Assembly (NCBI GenBank): GCA_040758255.1
Contig: JBFLVX010000045.1
Span: forward strand, 1 to 14,998
Source: JACRPZ01 sp040758255
Lineage (GTDB): Bacteria; Nitrospirota; Thermodesulfovibrionia; UBA6902
Reading direction: 5' to 3'
Length of the DNA: 14,998 nt
Positions 1 through 7,762 of this stretch are shown here, in pieces; within the stretch, counting starts at the first letter, position 1, and the number at the start of each line of letters is the position of its first letter. The notes under the pieces were generated by a model. The model was not told where the DNA came from, searched no databases, and was given only the letters and a program-made list of their open reading frames with translations. The position numbers were made by a program, and so were the translations under genes.

Positions 1-515
1 AGGAGATGGGCATAAGGACCATATTTAATATACTCGGACCCCTCACAAATCCCGCAGGAGCTAAAAGGCAGGTGCTCGGGGTCTTCAGCGATAACCTCAC
101 TCAAACCATGGCAAACGTGTTAGGCAATCTCGGAATAATCCATGCCTTTATAGTTCACGGCGAGGATGGCCTTGATGAGATAACAAACACCGGCAGCACA
201 AAGGTCTCCGAGCTTAAGAACGGAAAAGTTGAGACTTATTATATAACACCTGAGGATTTTGGCTTTAAAAAGGCAAGAAGCGAAGACCTTACCGGCGGAA
301 CCGCTGCTGAAAATGTGAAGATAACACTTGAGATACTTAACGGAACAGGTGGCCCAAAGAGAGATATAACCGTTATGAATGCGGCAGCCGCCCTGTTAGC
401 GGGCAATGCGGCTTCGGACTTTGCAGAAGCAGCCAAAAAGGTAATAAATACAATAGATTCAGGTCTTGCGCTTAAGAAACTGGATGAAATAAAAGGAGTC
501 AGCAATAAGCTCTGA
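1..515 (+). CDS. trpD: Anthranilate phosphoribosyltransferase, C-terminal part (5' end outside window)
   Basis: This enzyme transfers the phosphoribosyl group of PRPP to anthranilate, the second step of tryptophan synthesis from chorismate, in the cytoplasm. The reading frame is already open at base 3 (codons for E-M-G-I-R-T), matching the internal family motif R-E-(L/M)-G-I-R-T-[IF]-F-N-x-L-G-P-L-T-N-P, so the ATG at base 6 is not the true start and the N-terminal half with the PRPP-binding site lies upstream. Visible conserved blocks are GPLTNPA, the GLDEITNTG segment, the LTGGTAAEN region and the C-terminal RDITVMNAAAALL helix ending in IDSGLALKKLDEI. The stop is TGA at 513-515. No other trp gene follows; a hairpin and the dnaE promoter come next, so trpD seems to end its transcription unit. 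Identity is firm; only the 5' part is missing. Confidence 0.95.
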   Translation, partial: EMGIRTIFNILGPLTNPAGAKRQVLGVFSDNLTQTMANVLGNLGIIHAFIVHGEDGLDEITNTGSTKVSELKNGKVETYYITPEDFGFKKARSEDLTGGTAAENVKITLEILNGTGGPKRDITVMNAAAALLAGNAASDFAEAAKKVINTIDSGLALKKLDEIKGVSNKL

Positions 516-546
516 TTCTTTATAGCCTCTATTTGTGCCCTGAGCC

Positions 547-559
547 GCCGGCAGCCGGC
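547..559 (+). terminator. GC-rich hairpin after trpD, possible weak terminator
   Basis: The inverted repeat GCCGG (547-551), loop CAG, CCGGC (555-559) lies 31 nt after the trpD stop and is followed by the T-rich stretch TTAATTTCGTTT. An alternative register pairs AGCCG (543-547) with CGGCT (556-560). The stem is short and the T tract interrupted, so termination would be weak at best. The position between trpD and the dnaE promoter fits a role in insulating the two units, but this is inference. Confidence 0.35.
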
Positions 560-569
560 TTAATTTCGT

Positions 570-598
570 TTGACTAATGGAGGCTAATATTCTAAAAT
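570..598 (+). promoter_or_regulatory. Sigma70-type promoter abutting the dnaE start codon
   Basis: A -35 element TTGACT (570-575; 5 of 6 to TTGACA) and a -10 element TAAAAT (593-598; 5 of 6 to TATAAT) are separated by exactly 17 bp. Only CTATC (599-603) lies between the -10 and the ATG at 604, so the expected start of transcription, a purine 5-7 nt after the -10, is the A of that ATG. This predicts a leaderless dnaE mRNA. The upstream ATG at 577 falls inside the promoter spacer, which argues against it as the translation start. Confidence 0.65.
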
Positions 599-603
599 CT
601 ATC

Positions 604-3600
604 ATGCATTCCAGCTATGTTCCTCTGCATCTCCACACCCATTACAGCCTTCTTGACGGGGCAATCCGCATAGAAGACATGATTGAAAAGGCGCTGGAGT
701 ACAAGCTTCCTGCCGTAGCAATAACCGATCATGGAAATATGTTCGGAGCGATTGATTTTTACAGGAAGGTCTCAAAGGCGGGATTAAAGCCAATCATCGG
801 ATGCGAAGTTTATGTTGCTCCTAAAAGCCATCTTGATACAAGGACAGCAGACGGCAGGGGCGAGCACCCCTTTCACCTCATACTTTTGTGCAAGGACATT
901 AAAGGCTACAGGAACCTCACCCGGCTTGTAAGCAAGTCATACCTTGACGGTTTTTACTACAAACCGAGGATTGACAAAGACCTTTTATCCCAGTACAGCG
1001 GAGGCCTTATAGGCCTCTCTGCCTGCCTTAAGGGTGAAATCCCAAGCCTGCTCTCAGCAGGGCTGGTTGATAAGGCGAGAGAGGCTGCAAACACCTACCA
1101 GCATATATTAGGAGCTGATAATTTCTACCTTGAGGTCCAGGCTAACGAACTGCCTGAACAGGATGCGGTGAACAAGCAGATAATCGAGTTAGGGCGGGAT
1201 CTTCACATAGGCGTAGTAGCGACCAATGACTGCCATTATCTGGCAAAAGAAGATGCAAAGGCGCATGAGGTGCTGCTCTGTATACAAACGGGGAAGACGC
1301 TCAATGACGCGGACAGGATGCGGTTTTCCAAAAATTCTTTCTACTTCAAAAGCCCCGAAGAGATGAAAGCGGCTTTTAAAGACTTTCCGGAAGTTATCGA
1401 GAACACTAAAAGGATTGCTGAAAAATGCAATCTCGATTTTGATTTCAGCAAGTTCCATCTTCCGATATACAGTACATCCGAAACAAAGGATGTAAACGGT
1501 TATCTTAAAAAACTTACGGAATCAGGACTAAAGGAAAAGCTTAACGGCCAGATCCCGCCTGAATATAAAGACAGACTGCTTTCAGAACTTGAGACGATAA
1601 AAAAGATGGGCTTCTCATCCTACTTTCTTATCGTGTGGGACTTTATTAAATATGCAAAGAGCAAAGAGATACCCGTTGGTCCCGGGCGAGGGTCTGCCGC
1701 AGGAAGCCTTGTAGCCTACAGCCTTGACATTACGGACATTGACCCCATGAAATACGGCCTGCTCTTTGAGAGGTTTTTAAACCCTGATAGAGTGAGTATG
1801 CCTGATATTGACATTGACTTCTGCATGGACAGGAGGGCAGAGGTTATTGATTATGTTACAAAACACTATGGAGCAGACCATGTGGCGCAGATAATCACAT
1901 TCGGCACAATGAAGGCGCGCGCGGCCATAAGGGATGTCGGACGGGCCATGAACATCCCCTATTCAGAGGTTGACAAGGTTGCAAAGCTTGTTCCGTTTGA
2001 TATAAAGATCACTTTAAAAAAAGCGCTTGAAGTTGAGCCTGAACTCAAAGATATCTATGACAAGAACGAGAATATTAAAGAGCTTATCAATATTGCCCAG
2101 AGGCTTGAAGGCCTTTCAAGACATGCGTCAACCCATGCAGCAGGCATCGTAATATCGCCCGAACCGCTTACAGACTATCTTCCCCTGTACAAGGCGTCAA
2201 ATGATGAAGCTGTGACTACGGCATTTGATATGGGCGCGATAAAGAAGCTCGGCCTTTTGAAGTTCGACTTTCTCGGGCTTAAGACCCTCACTGTCATTGA
2301 TAAGGCGGAGAAGCTTATAAATCATTCTCTCGAAACAGAAGGGACTGGCAATAGTAAACTCTTTTCTATTAAAAACATACCGCTTGATGACAACGAAACC
2401 TTTAAGATGCTCTGCTCCGCAAAAACCACCGGAATATTCCAGCTTGAGAGTTCCGGCATGAGGGACATCATCACAAGATTACAGCCGGATGTTTTCGAGG
2501 ACCTGATCGCCCTGGTCGCTCTTTACAGGCCCGGCCCGATAGGCAGCGGCATGGTTGAAGACTTCATAAGGAACAAAGCATCAGAAAAATCAGATTCAGA
2601 CTCCAAGCAGACCGGCTCCATCTCAAAGCTCGCTCTCCCGCAGTTGGACGAGATATTAAAAGAGACTCACGGGATTATCCTGTATCAGGAGCAGGTTATG
2701 GAGATAGCAAACAAGATTGCAAATTTCAGTCTTGCCCAGGCTGATATTCTCAGAAAGGCTATGGGAGGCAAGAACCCGGAAGAGATGGAGAAACTTAAGA
2801 ACGCATTTATCAGCGGGGTAAAGGCAAAGAAGATAGCGGAGAAAAAGGCCGAGACACTCTTCAATATGATACTTCAATTTGCCCAGTACGGATTTAATAA
2901 ATCGCACTCTGCCGCATACGCGCTTATAGCATACAGAACCGCTTACCTCAAAACACATTATCCGGTTGAGTTCATGGCCGCGTCACTAAGCTCTGACATG
3001 GATAATACCGACAAAGTGGTGTCATATATAAATGAATGCCGGGATATGGGCATAGAGATTCTGCCTCCGGATATTAATGAAAGCAACAGGGAGTTTACCG
3101 TAAAAGGAAAGGCCGTCCGTTTCGGGCTTGAGGCGGTAAAGGGTGTTGGAAGCTCTGCAATAGAGGCAATTATTTCGTCAAGGGGAGAGAAAAAATTCAA
3201 TTCACTCTTTGATTTATGTTCAAGAGCAGATTCAAGACGTATAAACAAGAAGGTTTTAGAGAGTCTTATCAAGGCAGGTGCGCTGGATTCTATGGGAAAA
3301 AGGGCTCAGCTAATGGCTGCTCTTGCCTCAATAATGGATTCAGCGTCAAAAGTACAGAAGGAGAGAGAATTCGGCCAGGGCAGCATGTTCGAAACTCACG
3401 AATCCCTGCCTGAACAACTGCCCGACATTGAAGAGTGGCAGGAATCCACGCGATTGATGATGGAGAAAGAGGCTCTCGGCTTCTACATTACAGGGCATCC
3501 GCTCAACAGGCACAAAGAGAGGCTGAGCAAGCTCTCTGTAACTCCAACCACTGAGCTTCAGGAACTGCGTGACAAGCAAGATGTAAATATATGCGGAATA

Positions 3601-4101
3601 ATCCGCGACGCCAAACAGATCCAGACTAAAAAAGGCGACCAGATGGCTTATCTGACAATTGAGGACCTGTACGGCACAACAGAAGTGATCGTCTTTCCTG
3701 ATAGTTACAAAGAATACAAGAATACCGCGTTAACGGATGTGCCGATAATTATCGCCGGTTCCATTGATAAAGGCGATAAAGGATTGAAGGTAGTAGCAAA
3801 GAGTATAGTCTCGATTGATGAATCTGAGACTTCAGGAAAGATTCAGCCGTTGCCGAAAAACACGGCATCAGGCCCTAAATCTTTGACATTAACATTACGC
3901 GATAATTCAAACGCAAGCGATCTTCCAAAGCTTAAGGAGATATTTTTAAAATATGATGGGGATTGCAATGTATATTTAAAAATAATATCACCGGAAGAAT
4001 GGGAAACGCTTTTGCGTACGGACAGCCGGGTGATGCCTTCGAAAGAGATGTTGTTAGAAGTTGAAGGACTGCTTGGCAGAGAAGCAGTGCTACTAAAATA
4101 A
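604..4101 (+). CDS. dnaE: DNA polymerase III alpha subunit (replicative polymerase)
   Basis: This is the catalytic subunit of the replicative polymerase holoenzyme, about 1165 residues (E. coli DnaE is 1160). From the N-terminus: a PHP domain (HLHTHYSLLDG at 9-19, TDHG near 42, CEVY near 68, NDCHY near 209), the palm with GPGRGSAAG (359-367), the catalytic aspartates in PDIDIDF (400-406) and KFDFLGL (D555), the FNKSHSAAYAL block, a helix-hairpin-helix region near 870-900, an OB fold near 994-1040 and a short C-terminal domain. I chose ATG 604 over ATG 577 because a promoter overlaps 577 and because the family usually has only about 8 residues before the first PHP motif; neither ATG has a Shine-Dalgarno site. 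The PHP domain keeps all the metal-ligand positions that E. coli has partly lost. accA follows after 13 nt, so the two are probably cotranscribed. Confidence 0.97.
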   Translation: MHSSYVPLHLHTHYSLLDGAIRIEDMIEKALEYKLPAVAITDHGNMFGAIDFYRKVSKAGLKPIIGCEVYVAPKSHLDTRTADGRGEHPFHLILLCKDIKGYRNLTRLVSKSYLDGFYYKPRIDKDLLSQYSGGLIGLSACLKGEIPSLLSAGLVDKAREAANTYQHILGADNFYLEVQANELPEQDAVNKQIIELGRDLHIGVVATNDCHYLAKEDAKAHEVLLCIQTGKTLNDADRMRFSKNSFYFKSPEEMKAAFKDFPEVIENTKRIAEKCNLDFDFSKFHLPIYSTSETKDVNGYLKKLTESGLKEKLNGQIPPEYKDRLLSELETIKKMGFSSYFLIVWDFIKYAKSKEIPVGPGRGSAAGSLVAYSLDITDIDPMKYGLLFERFLNPDRVSMPDIDIDFCMDRRAEVIDYVTKHYGADHVAQIITFGTMKARAAIRDVGRAMNIPYSEVDKVAKLVPFDIKITLKKALEVEPELKDIYDKNENIKELINIAQRLEGLSRHASTHAAGIVISPEPLTDYLPLYKASNDEAVTTAFDMGAIKKLGLLKFDFLGLKTLTVIDKAEKLINHSLETEGTGNSKLFSIKNIPLDDNETFKMLCSAKTTGIFQLESSGMRDIITRLQPDVFEDLIALVALYRPGPIGSGMVEDFIRNKASEKSDSDSKQTGSISKLALPQLDEILKETHGIILYQEQVMEIANKIANFSLAQADILRKAMGGKNPEEMEKLKNAFISGVKAKKIAEKKAETLFNMILQFAQYGFNKSHSAAYALIAYRTAYLKTHYPVEFMAASLSSDMDNTDKVVSYINECRDMGIEILPPDINESNREFTVKGKAVRFGLEAVKGVGSSAIEAIISSRGEKKFNSLFDLCSRADSRRINKKVLESLIKAGALDSMGKRAQLMAALASIMDSASKVQKEREFGQGSMFETHESLPEQLPDIEEWQESTRLMMEKEALGFYITGHPLNRHKERLSKLSVTPTTELQELRDKQDVNICGIIRDAKQIQTKKGDQMAYLTIEDLYGTTEVIVFPDSYKEYKNTALTDVPIIIAGSIDKGDKGLKVVAKSIVSIDESETSGKIQPLPKNTASGPKSLTLTLRDNSNASDLPKLKEIFLKYDGDCNVYLKIISPEEWETLLRTDSRVMPSKEMLLEVEGLLGREAVLLK

Positions 4102-4114
4102 AAATGGAGTTTTA

Positions 4115-5095
4115 ATGCGTTACTATCTTGATTTTGAAAAACCTGTTGCGGAATTAGAGAACAAAATTGATGAGCTGAAGCATCTTGCCCGCGGCAAGGA
4201 CGTGGACATCACCTCGGAGATAAAGAAACTCGAGAAGAAAGCTCTGACATTAAGATCAGATATCTTCTCAAAATTAACTCCATGGCAGAAGACCTTATTA
4301 GCGCGTCATTCAGAAAGACCGCATACCTCCGATTATATAAAACTTATAATGGAGGATTTTATCGAGCTTCACGGCGACAGAAAATTTTCTGACGACTCTG
4401 CAATTATCGGAGGCTTTGCAAGGTTTCAGGGCATGCCTGTAGCGGTCATCGGCCATGAAAAAGGCAGGAGCACAAAAGAGAGAATTGAGAGGAACTTCGG
4501 CCAGGCCAATCCTGAGGGATACAGAAAAGCGCTCAGGATTATGAAGCTTGCGGAGAGATTCGGCAAACCCATAATCACGCTTATAGACACGCCAGGCGCC
4601 TATCCGGGCATCGGCGCTGAAGAGAGAGGACAGTCAGAGGCAATAGCCAATAACCTTTTTGAAATGTTCAGATTAACAACCCCCATAATTTCCGTAGTTA
4701 TCGGAGAGGGTGGCAGCGGCGGAGCGCTTGCGCTTTCCATAGGAGACAGGCTCCTTATGCTGGAGCACTCTGTCTATTCAGTCATTTCACCCGAAGGCTG
4801 TGCAGCCATACTCTGGAAAAAAGAGAATGCAGAACTTGGACAGAAAGAGTACGAAACAGCCTCTGAAGCCCTAAAAATGACAGCGCAAGACCTTTACGAA
4901 CTCGGCATTAATGATGAGATTATCCCTGAACCATTAGGAGGCGCTCATAAAGACCATCAGGAGACCGCAAAGGCGCTGAAAAAAGCACTTGAAACCCATC
5001 TCTCAGAACTGACTGAGATGCCGCAGGATCCACTTCTTAAGAAAAGATACAGCAAGTTCAGAGGAATAGGCGCATTGCAGGAAGCAACACTATAG
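4115..5095 (+). CDS. accA: Acetyl-CoA carboxylase carboxyltransferase alpha subunit
   Basis: AccA pairs with AccD to move the carboxyl group from carboxybiotin on AccB to acetyl-CoA, giving malonyl-CoA for fatty-acid synthesis. The protein has 326 residues, close to the usual 315-325. The N-terminal helical part (about 1-60) has the family order (LDFEKP, ELENKIDEL). The crotonase-like core carries DTPGAYPGIGAEERGQ (158-173) and IGEGGSGGALAL (196-207), whose glycines form the oxyanion and CoA-binding region, then SVISPEGCAAILWK. ATG 4115 has a good SD (GGAG, 6 nt upstream) and starts 13 nt after the dnaE stop, suggesting one dnaE-accA transcript. No accD is in the window. It converges with rplQ and shares the terminator region at 5122-5143. 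Confidence 0.97.
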   Translation: MRYYLDFEKPVAELENKIDELKHLARGKDVDITSEIKKLEKKALTLRSDIFSKLTPWQKTLLARHSERPHTSDYIKLIMEDFIELHGDRKFSDDSAIIGGFARFQGMPVAVIGHEKGRSTKERIERNFGQANPEGYRKALRIMKLAERFGKPIITLIDTPGAYPGIGAEERGQSEAIANNLFEMFRLTTPIISVVIGEGGSGGALALSIGDRLLMLEHSVYSVISPEGCAAILWKKENAELGQKEYETASEALKMTAQDLYELGINDEIIPEPLGGAHKDHQETAKALKKALETHLSELTEMPQDPLLKKRYSKFRGIGALQEATL

Positions 5096-5121
5096 AAAGA
5101 AAAATATCACGCAACAAAAAA

Positions 5122-5143
5122 CCCTGCAGCAAGAGCTGCAGGG
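5122..5143 (-). terminator. Intrinsic terminator of the ribosomal-protein operon, possibly bidirectional
   Basis: A perfect 9-bp inverted repeat, CCCTGCAGC (5122-5130) and GCTGCAGGG (5135-5143), encloses a 4-nt loop. Read on the - strand it is followed at once by six Ts (TTTTTTGTTG), the standard form of a rho-independent terminator, 49 nt after the rplQ stop. On the + strand it is followed by AATTATTTTA, a poorer T tract, so it may also end dnaE-accA transcripts. Location between convergent genes supports the call. Confidence 0.88.
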
Positions 5144-5161
5144 AATTATTTTAAGGTGATG

Positions 5162-5179
5162 CAGGTCAGGCGACCTGAC
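5162..5179. repeat. Second small inverted repeat between accA and rplQ
   Basis: Two overlapping alternative stems occur: CAGGTC (5162-5167) with GACCTG (5172-5177), loop AGGC; and GTCAGG (5165-5170) with CCTGAC (5174-5179), loop CGA. There is no adjacent T run on either strand. It begins 12 nt past the rplQ stop and may protect the mRNA 3' end or assist the stronger terminator, but its role is unknown. Confidence 0.4.
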
Positions 5180-5191
5180 ACATTGCAAATG

Positions 5192-5620
5192 CTACTTCTT
5201 CTCTTCTGCCTTCTTCTCTTTCTTTTCCTTGCCTTTTTTGCTGCCTCCGTCTTCTTTTAACAGGTCATAGTCAACAAACTCAAGGATGGACATGGAAGAA
5301 TTATCCCCGGCACGAGTTCTTGTCTTCAGGACACGGAGATATCCGCTGTCTCTATTAGTGATTTTTGGTGCTATCTCAGTGAAGAGCTTTGTGATTATAT
5401 TTTTATTGGGGATATATGTAAGAGCAAGTCTTCTTGCCGGAAGATCGCCTTTTTTGCCCATGGTAATTACCCGCTCTGCCAGCTTTTTTGCCTCTTTTGC
5501 CTTGGCTGTTGTCGTCTCTATCTTTAAATGTTCAAATAAAGATGTAACAAGCCCGCGCAGAAGGGCCTTCCTCTGATTTGTATTTCTGCCGAAACCCCTT
5601 CCGGATATATTATGCCGCAT
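5192..5620 (-). CDS. rplQ: 50S ribosomal protein L17
   Basis: L17 binds 23S rRNA near the peptide-exit side of the large subunit. With ATG at 5620 the protein has 142 residues and begins MRHNISGRGFGR, the normal family start; a GTG at 5629 would add only three residues (MAV), so I prefer 5620. The core matches (NQRKALLRGLVTSLFEH, TTTAKAKEAKKLAERVITM, RDSGYLRVLKTRTRAGD). The last ~20 residues are a low-complexity Lys/Glu tail beyond the conserved fold. The start overlaps the end of rpoA by 11 nt (TAA at 5610-5612) with an SD-like AAAGGTGG in the rpoA coding region, so translation is probably coupled. It is the last gene of the operon. Confidence 0.96.
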   Translation of the reverse strand: MRHNISGRGFGRNTNQRKALLRGLVTSLFEHLKIETTTAKAKEAKKLAERVITMGKKGDLPARRLALTYIPNKNIITKLFTEIAPKITNRDSGYLRVLKTRTRAGDNSSMSILEFVDYDLLKEDGGSKKGKEKKEKKAEEKK

Positions 5621-6638
5621 CACCGCCACCTTTGCCTTTTGCTATATTTTCCAATGCATCGTTATCTATCCTCATATTGAGGTGCAATCCCATGCCCTGA
5701 ATTATCTTCTTAATCTCATTGAGAGATTTACGCCCGAAATTTTTTGTCCTCAGCATCTCCTGTTCTGTTCTCTGAACAAGATCAGCAATTGTGCTGATGT
5801 TGGCATTCTTCAGGCAGTTATATGCCCGCACTGAAAGCTCAAGCTCTTCTACGTTCTTAAGCAAATTTTTATTATATATATCAGGGTCAATACCATGCTG
5901 TTCGGACAAGCCCATACCCGCTTCATCTTCATCTTCCTCTTCAAGGCAGAAGAGAGAAAACTGATCATTAAGTATATTGGCAGCCTGTGTTACAGCCTGC
6001 GAAGGAGTGACGCTTCCGTCAGTCCATATCTCCATAATGAGCTTATCAAAATCAGTGGAACGTCCCACCCTTGCTCCTTCTATCCAGAAATTAACCTTTC
6101 TGATAGGCGTAAATGTTGAATCTACTGCTATGGTATCAACCGACTGCTCATCCACATCCTTATTTGCTTCAACAGGCACATATCCTTTGCCCGCCTTAAC
6201 AGTTAATTCCATCTTGAACACCGCATTCTTTTCAAGGGTGGCGATATGCTGTTCAGGAGTGAGCACCTCAGTCTGGGCATCCGTGACAATATCCTTCCCC
6301 TTGACTTCGCCGGGACCGTTGACATTAATAGATAGCACCTTTGGGGCATCGGAATACATTTTGAAATTTAACTGCTTTATATTGAAGATAATATCTGTCA
6401 CATCTTCTTTTACCCCCGGCAGAGTCGAGTACTCGTGCAAAACCCCGGGTATTCTTATGGATGTAACAGCAGCGCCGTTTATAGAAGAAAGCAGTACCCT
6501 TCTTAAGGCATTCCCGATAGTTGTTCCATAACCTCTCTCAAGAGGTTCGGCATAAAGCCTTCCATATGAGTCAGTCAGGGTTTCAGAGTCAAAGTAAACA
6601 TTCTCTGGCAAGTGAGGAGCTCTCATTTTTAAATTCAT
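5610..6638 (-). CDS. rpoA: DNA-directed RNA polymerase alpha subunit
   Basis: RpoA dimerises to start assembly of core RNA polymerase and contacts UP-element DNA and activators. It has 342 residues (E. coli 329). The N-terminal domain (about 1-235) shows LERGYGTTIGNALRRVLLSS, the helix that forms the dimer interface, and PSQAVTQAANIL. An acidic linker (EEEDEDEAG) leads to the C-terminal domain with ELSVRAYNCLKNAN, whose R271 matches the DNA-contacting R265 of E. coli, and FGRKSLNEIKK. ATG 6638 has a clear SD (AAGGAGAG). The 111 nt between rpsD and rpoA is the longest spacer in the ribosomal cluster; I see a TGTAAT box there (6674-6679) but no convincing -35, so an internal promoter is only a possibility. 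Confidence 0.98.
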   Translation of the reverse strand: MNLKMRAPHLPENVYFDSETLTDSYGRLYAEPLERGYGTTIGNALRRVLLSSINGAAVTSIRIPGVLHEYSTLPGVKEDVTDIIFNIKQLNFKMYSDAPKVLSINVNGPGEVKGKDIVTDAQTEVLTPEQHIATLEKNAVFKMELTVKAGKGYVPVEANKDVDEQSVDTIAVDSTFTPIRKVNFWIEGARVGRSTDFDKLIMEIWTDGSVTPSQAVTQAANILNDQFSLFCLEEEDEDEAGMGLSEQHGIDPDIYNKNLLKNVEELELSVRAYNCLKNANISTIADLVQRTEQEMLRTKNFGRKSLNEIKKIIQGMGLHLNMRIDNDALENIAKGKGGGDAA

Positions 6639-6749
6639 TAACTCTCCTTGATCTTAGTAATTTATCATCTCTGATTACACTTACTCAGGAACTGCAGAAC
6701 AGATTGCTTAACTGCGCTTTAATATTCCTGCCTTTGTAATCATCATTAA

Positions 6750-7376
6750 TTATTTCGAATACAATTCTACTATAAGCTGTTCCTGAACAGGCAATGATAT
6801 ATCGTCCATTGCAGGAAGATTGAGTATCCTGCCGCTAAAATTATTGAGATCCCTTTGAACCCATGAAGGCAGCCCTCTGTGCTCTGCCTTTGCAATATTC
6901 TCCTGAACAGGCGCAAGCTTTCTGCTCTCTTCCCTGACATCTATACTGTCGCCGGCTCTGACCATATAAGACGGGATATTTACCCTTTTGCCGTTTACAT
7001 TGAAATGTCCATGCAGAATAAGCTGCCTGGCCTGCCTTCTGTTTGAAGCAAAGCCAAGGCGGTACACAACATTATCAAGTCTCGATTCAAGAATCTGCAG
7101 CAGATTGCTTCCGGTAATGCCTTTTTTCTTTTCCGCCATGTAAAAATATTTTTTAAACTGTTTCTCAAGCACGTTATAAATCTCTTTTGCCTTCTGTTTT
7201 TCCCTCAGTTGAGTAGCATAATCAGACTGCTTCTTTCTGCGCTGTCCGTGCTGTCCCGGCGGGTATTTCCTTCTCTCAACAGCGCACTTGTCCGTATAAC
7301 ATCTGTCGCCCTTAAGAAAGAGCTTTTCACTCTCCCTTCTGCATAATCTGCATAGAGCTTCCGTATATCTTGCCAT
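6750..7376 (-). CDS. rpsD: 30S ribosomal protein S4, zinc-binding form
   Basis: S4 binds the 5' domain of 16S rRNA early in 30S assembly and in many bacteria represses its own operon. It has 208 residues. The N-terminus carries four cysteines, C9, C12, C26 and C31 (CRLC ... C ... C), the zinc-binding type. The S4 RNA-binding domain follows near 95-160 (SRLDNVVYRLGFASNRRQARQLILHGHFNVNG). Its ATG shares one base with the rpsK stop (TAATG), and a very strong SD (AAGGAGGAGG) lies within the last rpsK codons. That SD can pair with CCTCC just upstream, which suggests translational coupling to rpsK. Confidence 0.98.
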   Translation of the reverse strand: MARYTEALCRLCRRESEKLFLKGDRCYTDKCAVERRKYPPGQHGQRRKKQSDYATQLREKQKAKEIYNVLEKQFKKYFYMAEKKKGITGSNLLQILESRLDNVVYRLGFASNRRQARQLILHGHFNVNGKRVNIPSYMVRAGDSIDVREESRKLAPVQENIAKAEHRGLPSWVQRDLNNFSGRILNLPAMDDISLPVQEQLIVELYSK

Positions 7377-7762
7377 TAGACCCTCCTCCTTTTGGGAGGC
7401 CTGGTGCCGTTATGAGGGACAGGAGTAATATCCTTTATTAGCTTGATCTCAAGACCTGCTCCCTGAAGCGCCCTGATAGCTGATTCCCTGCCTGCTCCTG
7501 GACCTTTCACATAAATGTCAATCTGTCTCATTCCAAAAACCATCGCCTTTTTCGCCGCAGTGCTTGCGGCTATCTGCGCTGCGTAAGGAGTGCCCTTTCT
7601 TGAACCCTTGAATCCCTGGGAACCTGATGAAGACCATGAAACAACCCCGCCGTTTGGGTCTGTAATTGTAATTATTGTATTATTGAATGTTGCCTGTATA
7701 TAAGCATTGCCTGAGTGAACCGCCTTCTTCTCTTTCTTAGCACCCTTTTTCTTCTGGGCCAT
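7376..7762 (-). CDS. rpsK: 30S ribosomal protein S11
   Basis: S11 lies on the 30S platform and helps form the mRNA channel near the E site. The protein has 128 residues with a lysine-rich N-terminus, the AYIQATFNNTIITITD strand, GSRKGTPYAAQIAA, KGPGAGRESAIRAL and the conserved basic tail NGTRPPKRRRV. The ATG overlaps the rpsM stop by one base (TAATG), with SD AAGGAGG 4 nt upstream in rpsM. Length and motifs are fully typical. Confidence 0.98.
   Translation of the reverse strand: MAQKKKGAKKEKKAVHSGNAYIQATFNNTIITITDPNGGVVSWSSSGSQGFKGSRKGTPYAAQIAASTAAKKAMVFGMRQIDIYVKGPGAGRESAIRALQGAGLEIKLIKDITPVPHNGTRPPKRRRV
7385..7399 (-). promoter_or_regulatory. Possible hairpin masking the rpsD Shine-Dalgarno site
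   Basis: On the - strand CCTCC (7399-7395), loop CAAAA, GGAGG (7389-7385) forms a 5-bp stem that includes the rpsD SD. It lies in the final rpsK codons for P-P-K-R-R-R. A ribosome finishing rpsK would open the stem, giving coupled translation. The coding sequence of a conserved S11 tail also explains the bases, so the regulatory reading is tentative. Confidence 0.35.

Noticed and set aside
577..603. Alternative dnaE start at ATG 577, adding nine residues.
   Set aside because: It has no SD, lies in the spacer of a good promoter and extends past the usual family N-terminus. Kept only as an alternative.
5159..5260. Small + strand frame of 33 codons, preceded by AAGGTG, coding for a Leu/Phe-rich, membrane-like peptide.
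   Set aside because: Its hydrophobic part is the exact complement of the Lys/Glu-rich rplQ tail (AAG/AAA codons read as CTT/TTT), and it overlaps the hairpins between the convergent genes. An artefact is far more likely than a gene.
5621..5629. GTG start for rplQ adding M-A-V.
   Set aside because: L17 proteins begin MRH; ATG 5620 fits the family and has an SD-like site in suitable position.
5977..6531. Long + strand frames opposite rpoA, rpsE (11428-11946) and secY (9894-10289).
   Set aside because: They are the reverse complements of well-conserved genes, resemble no known family, and have no independent start signals.
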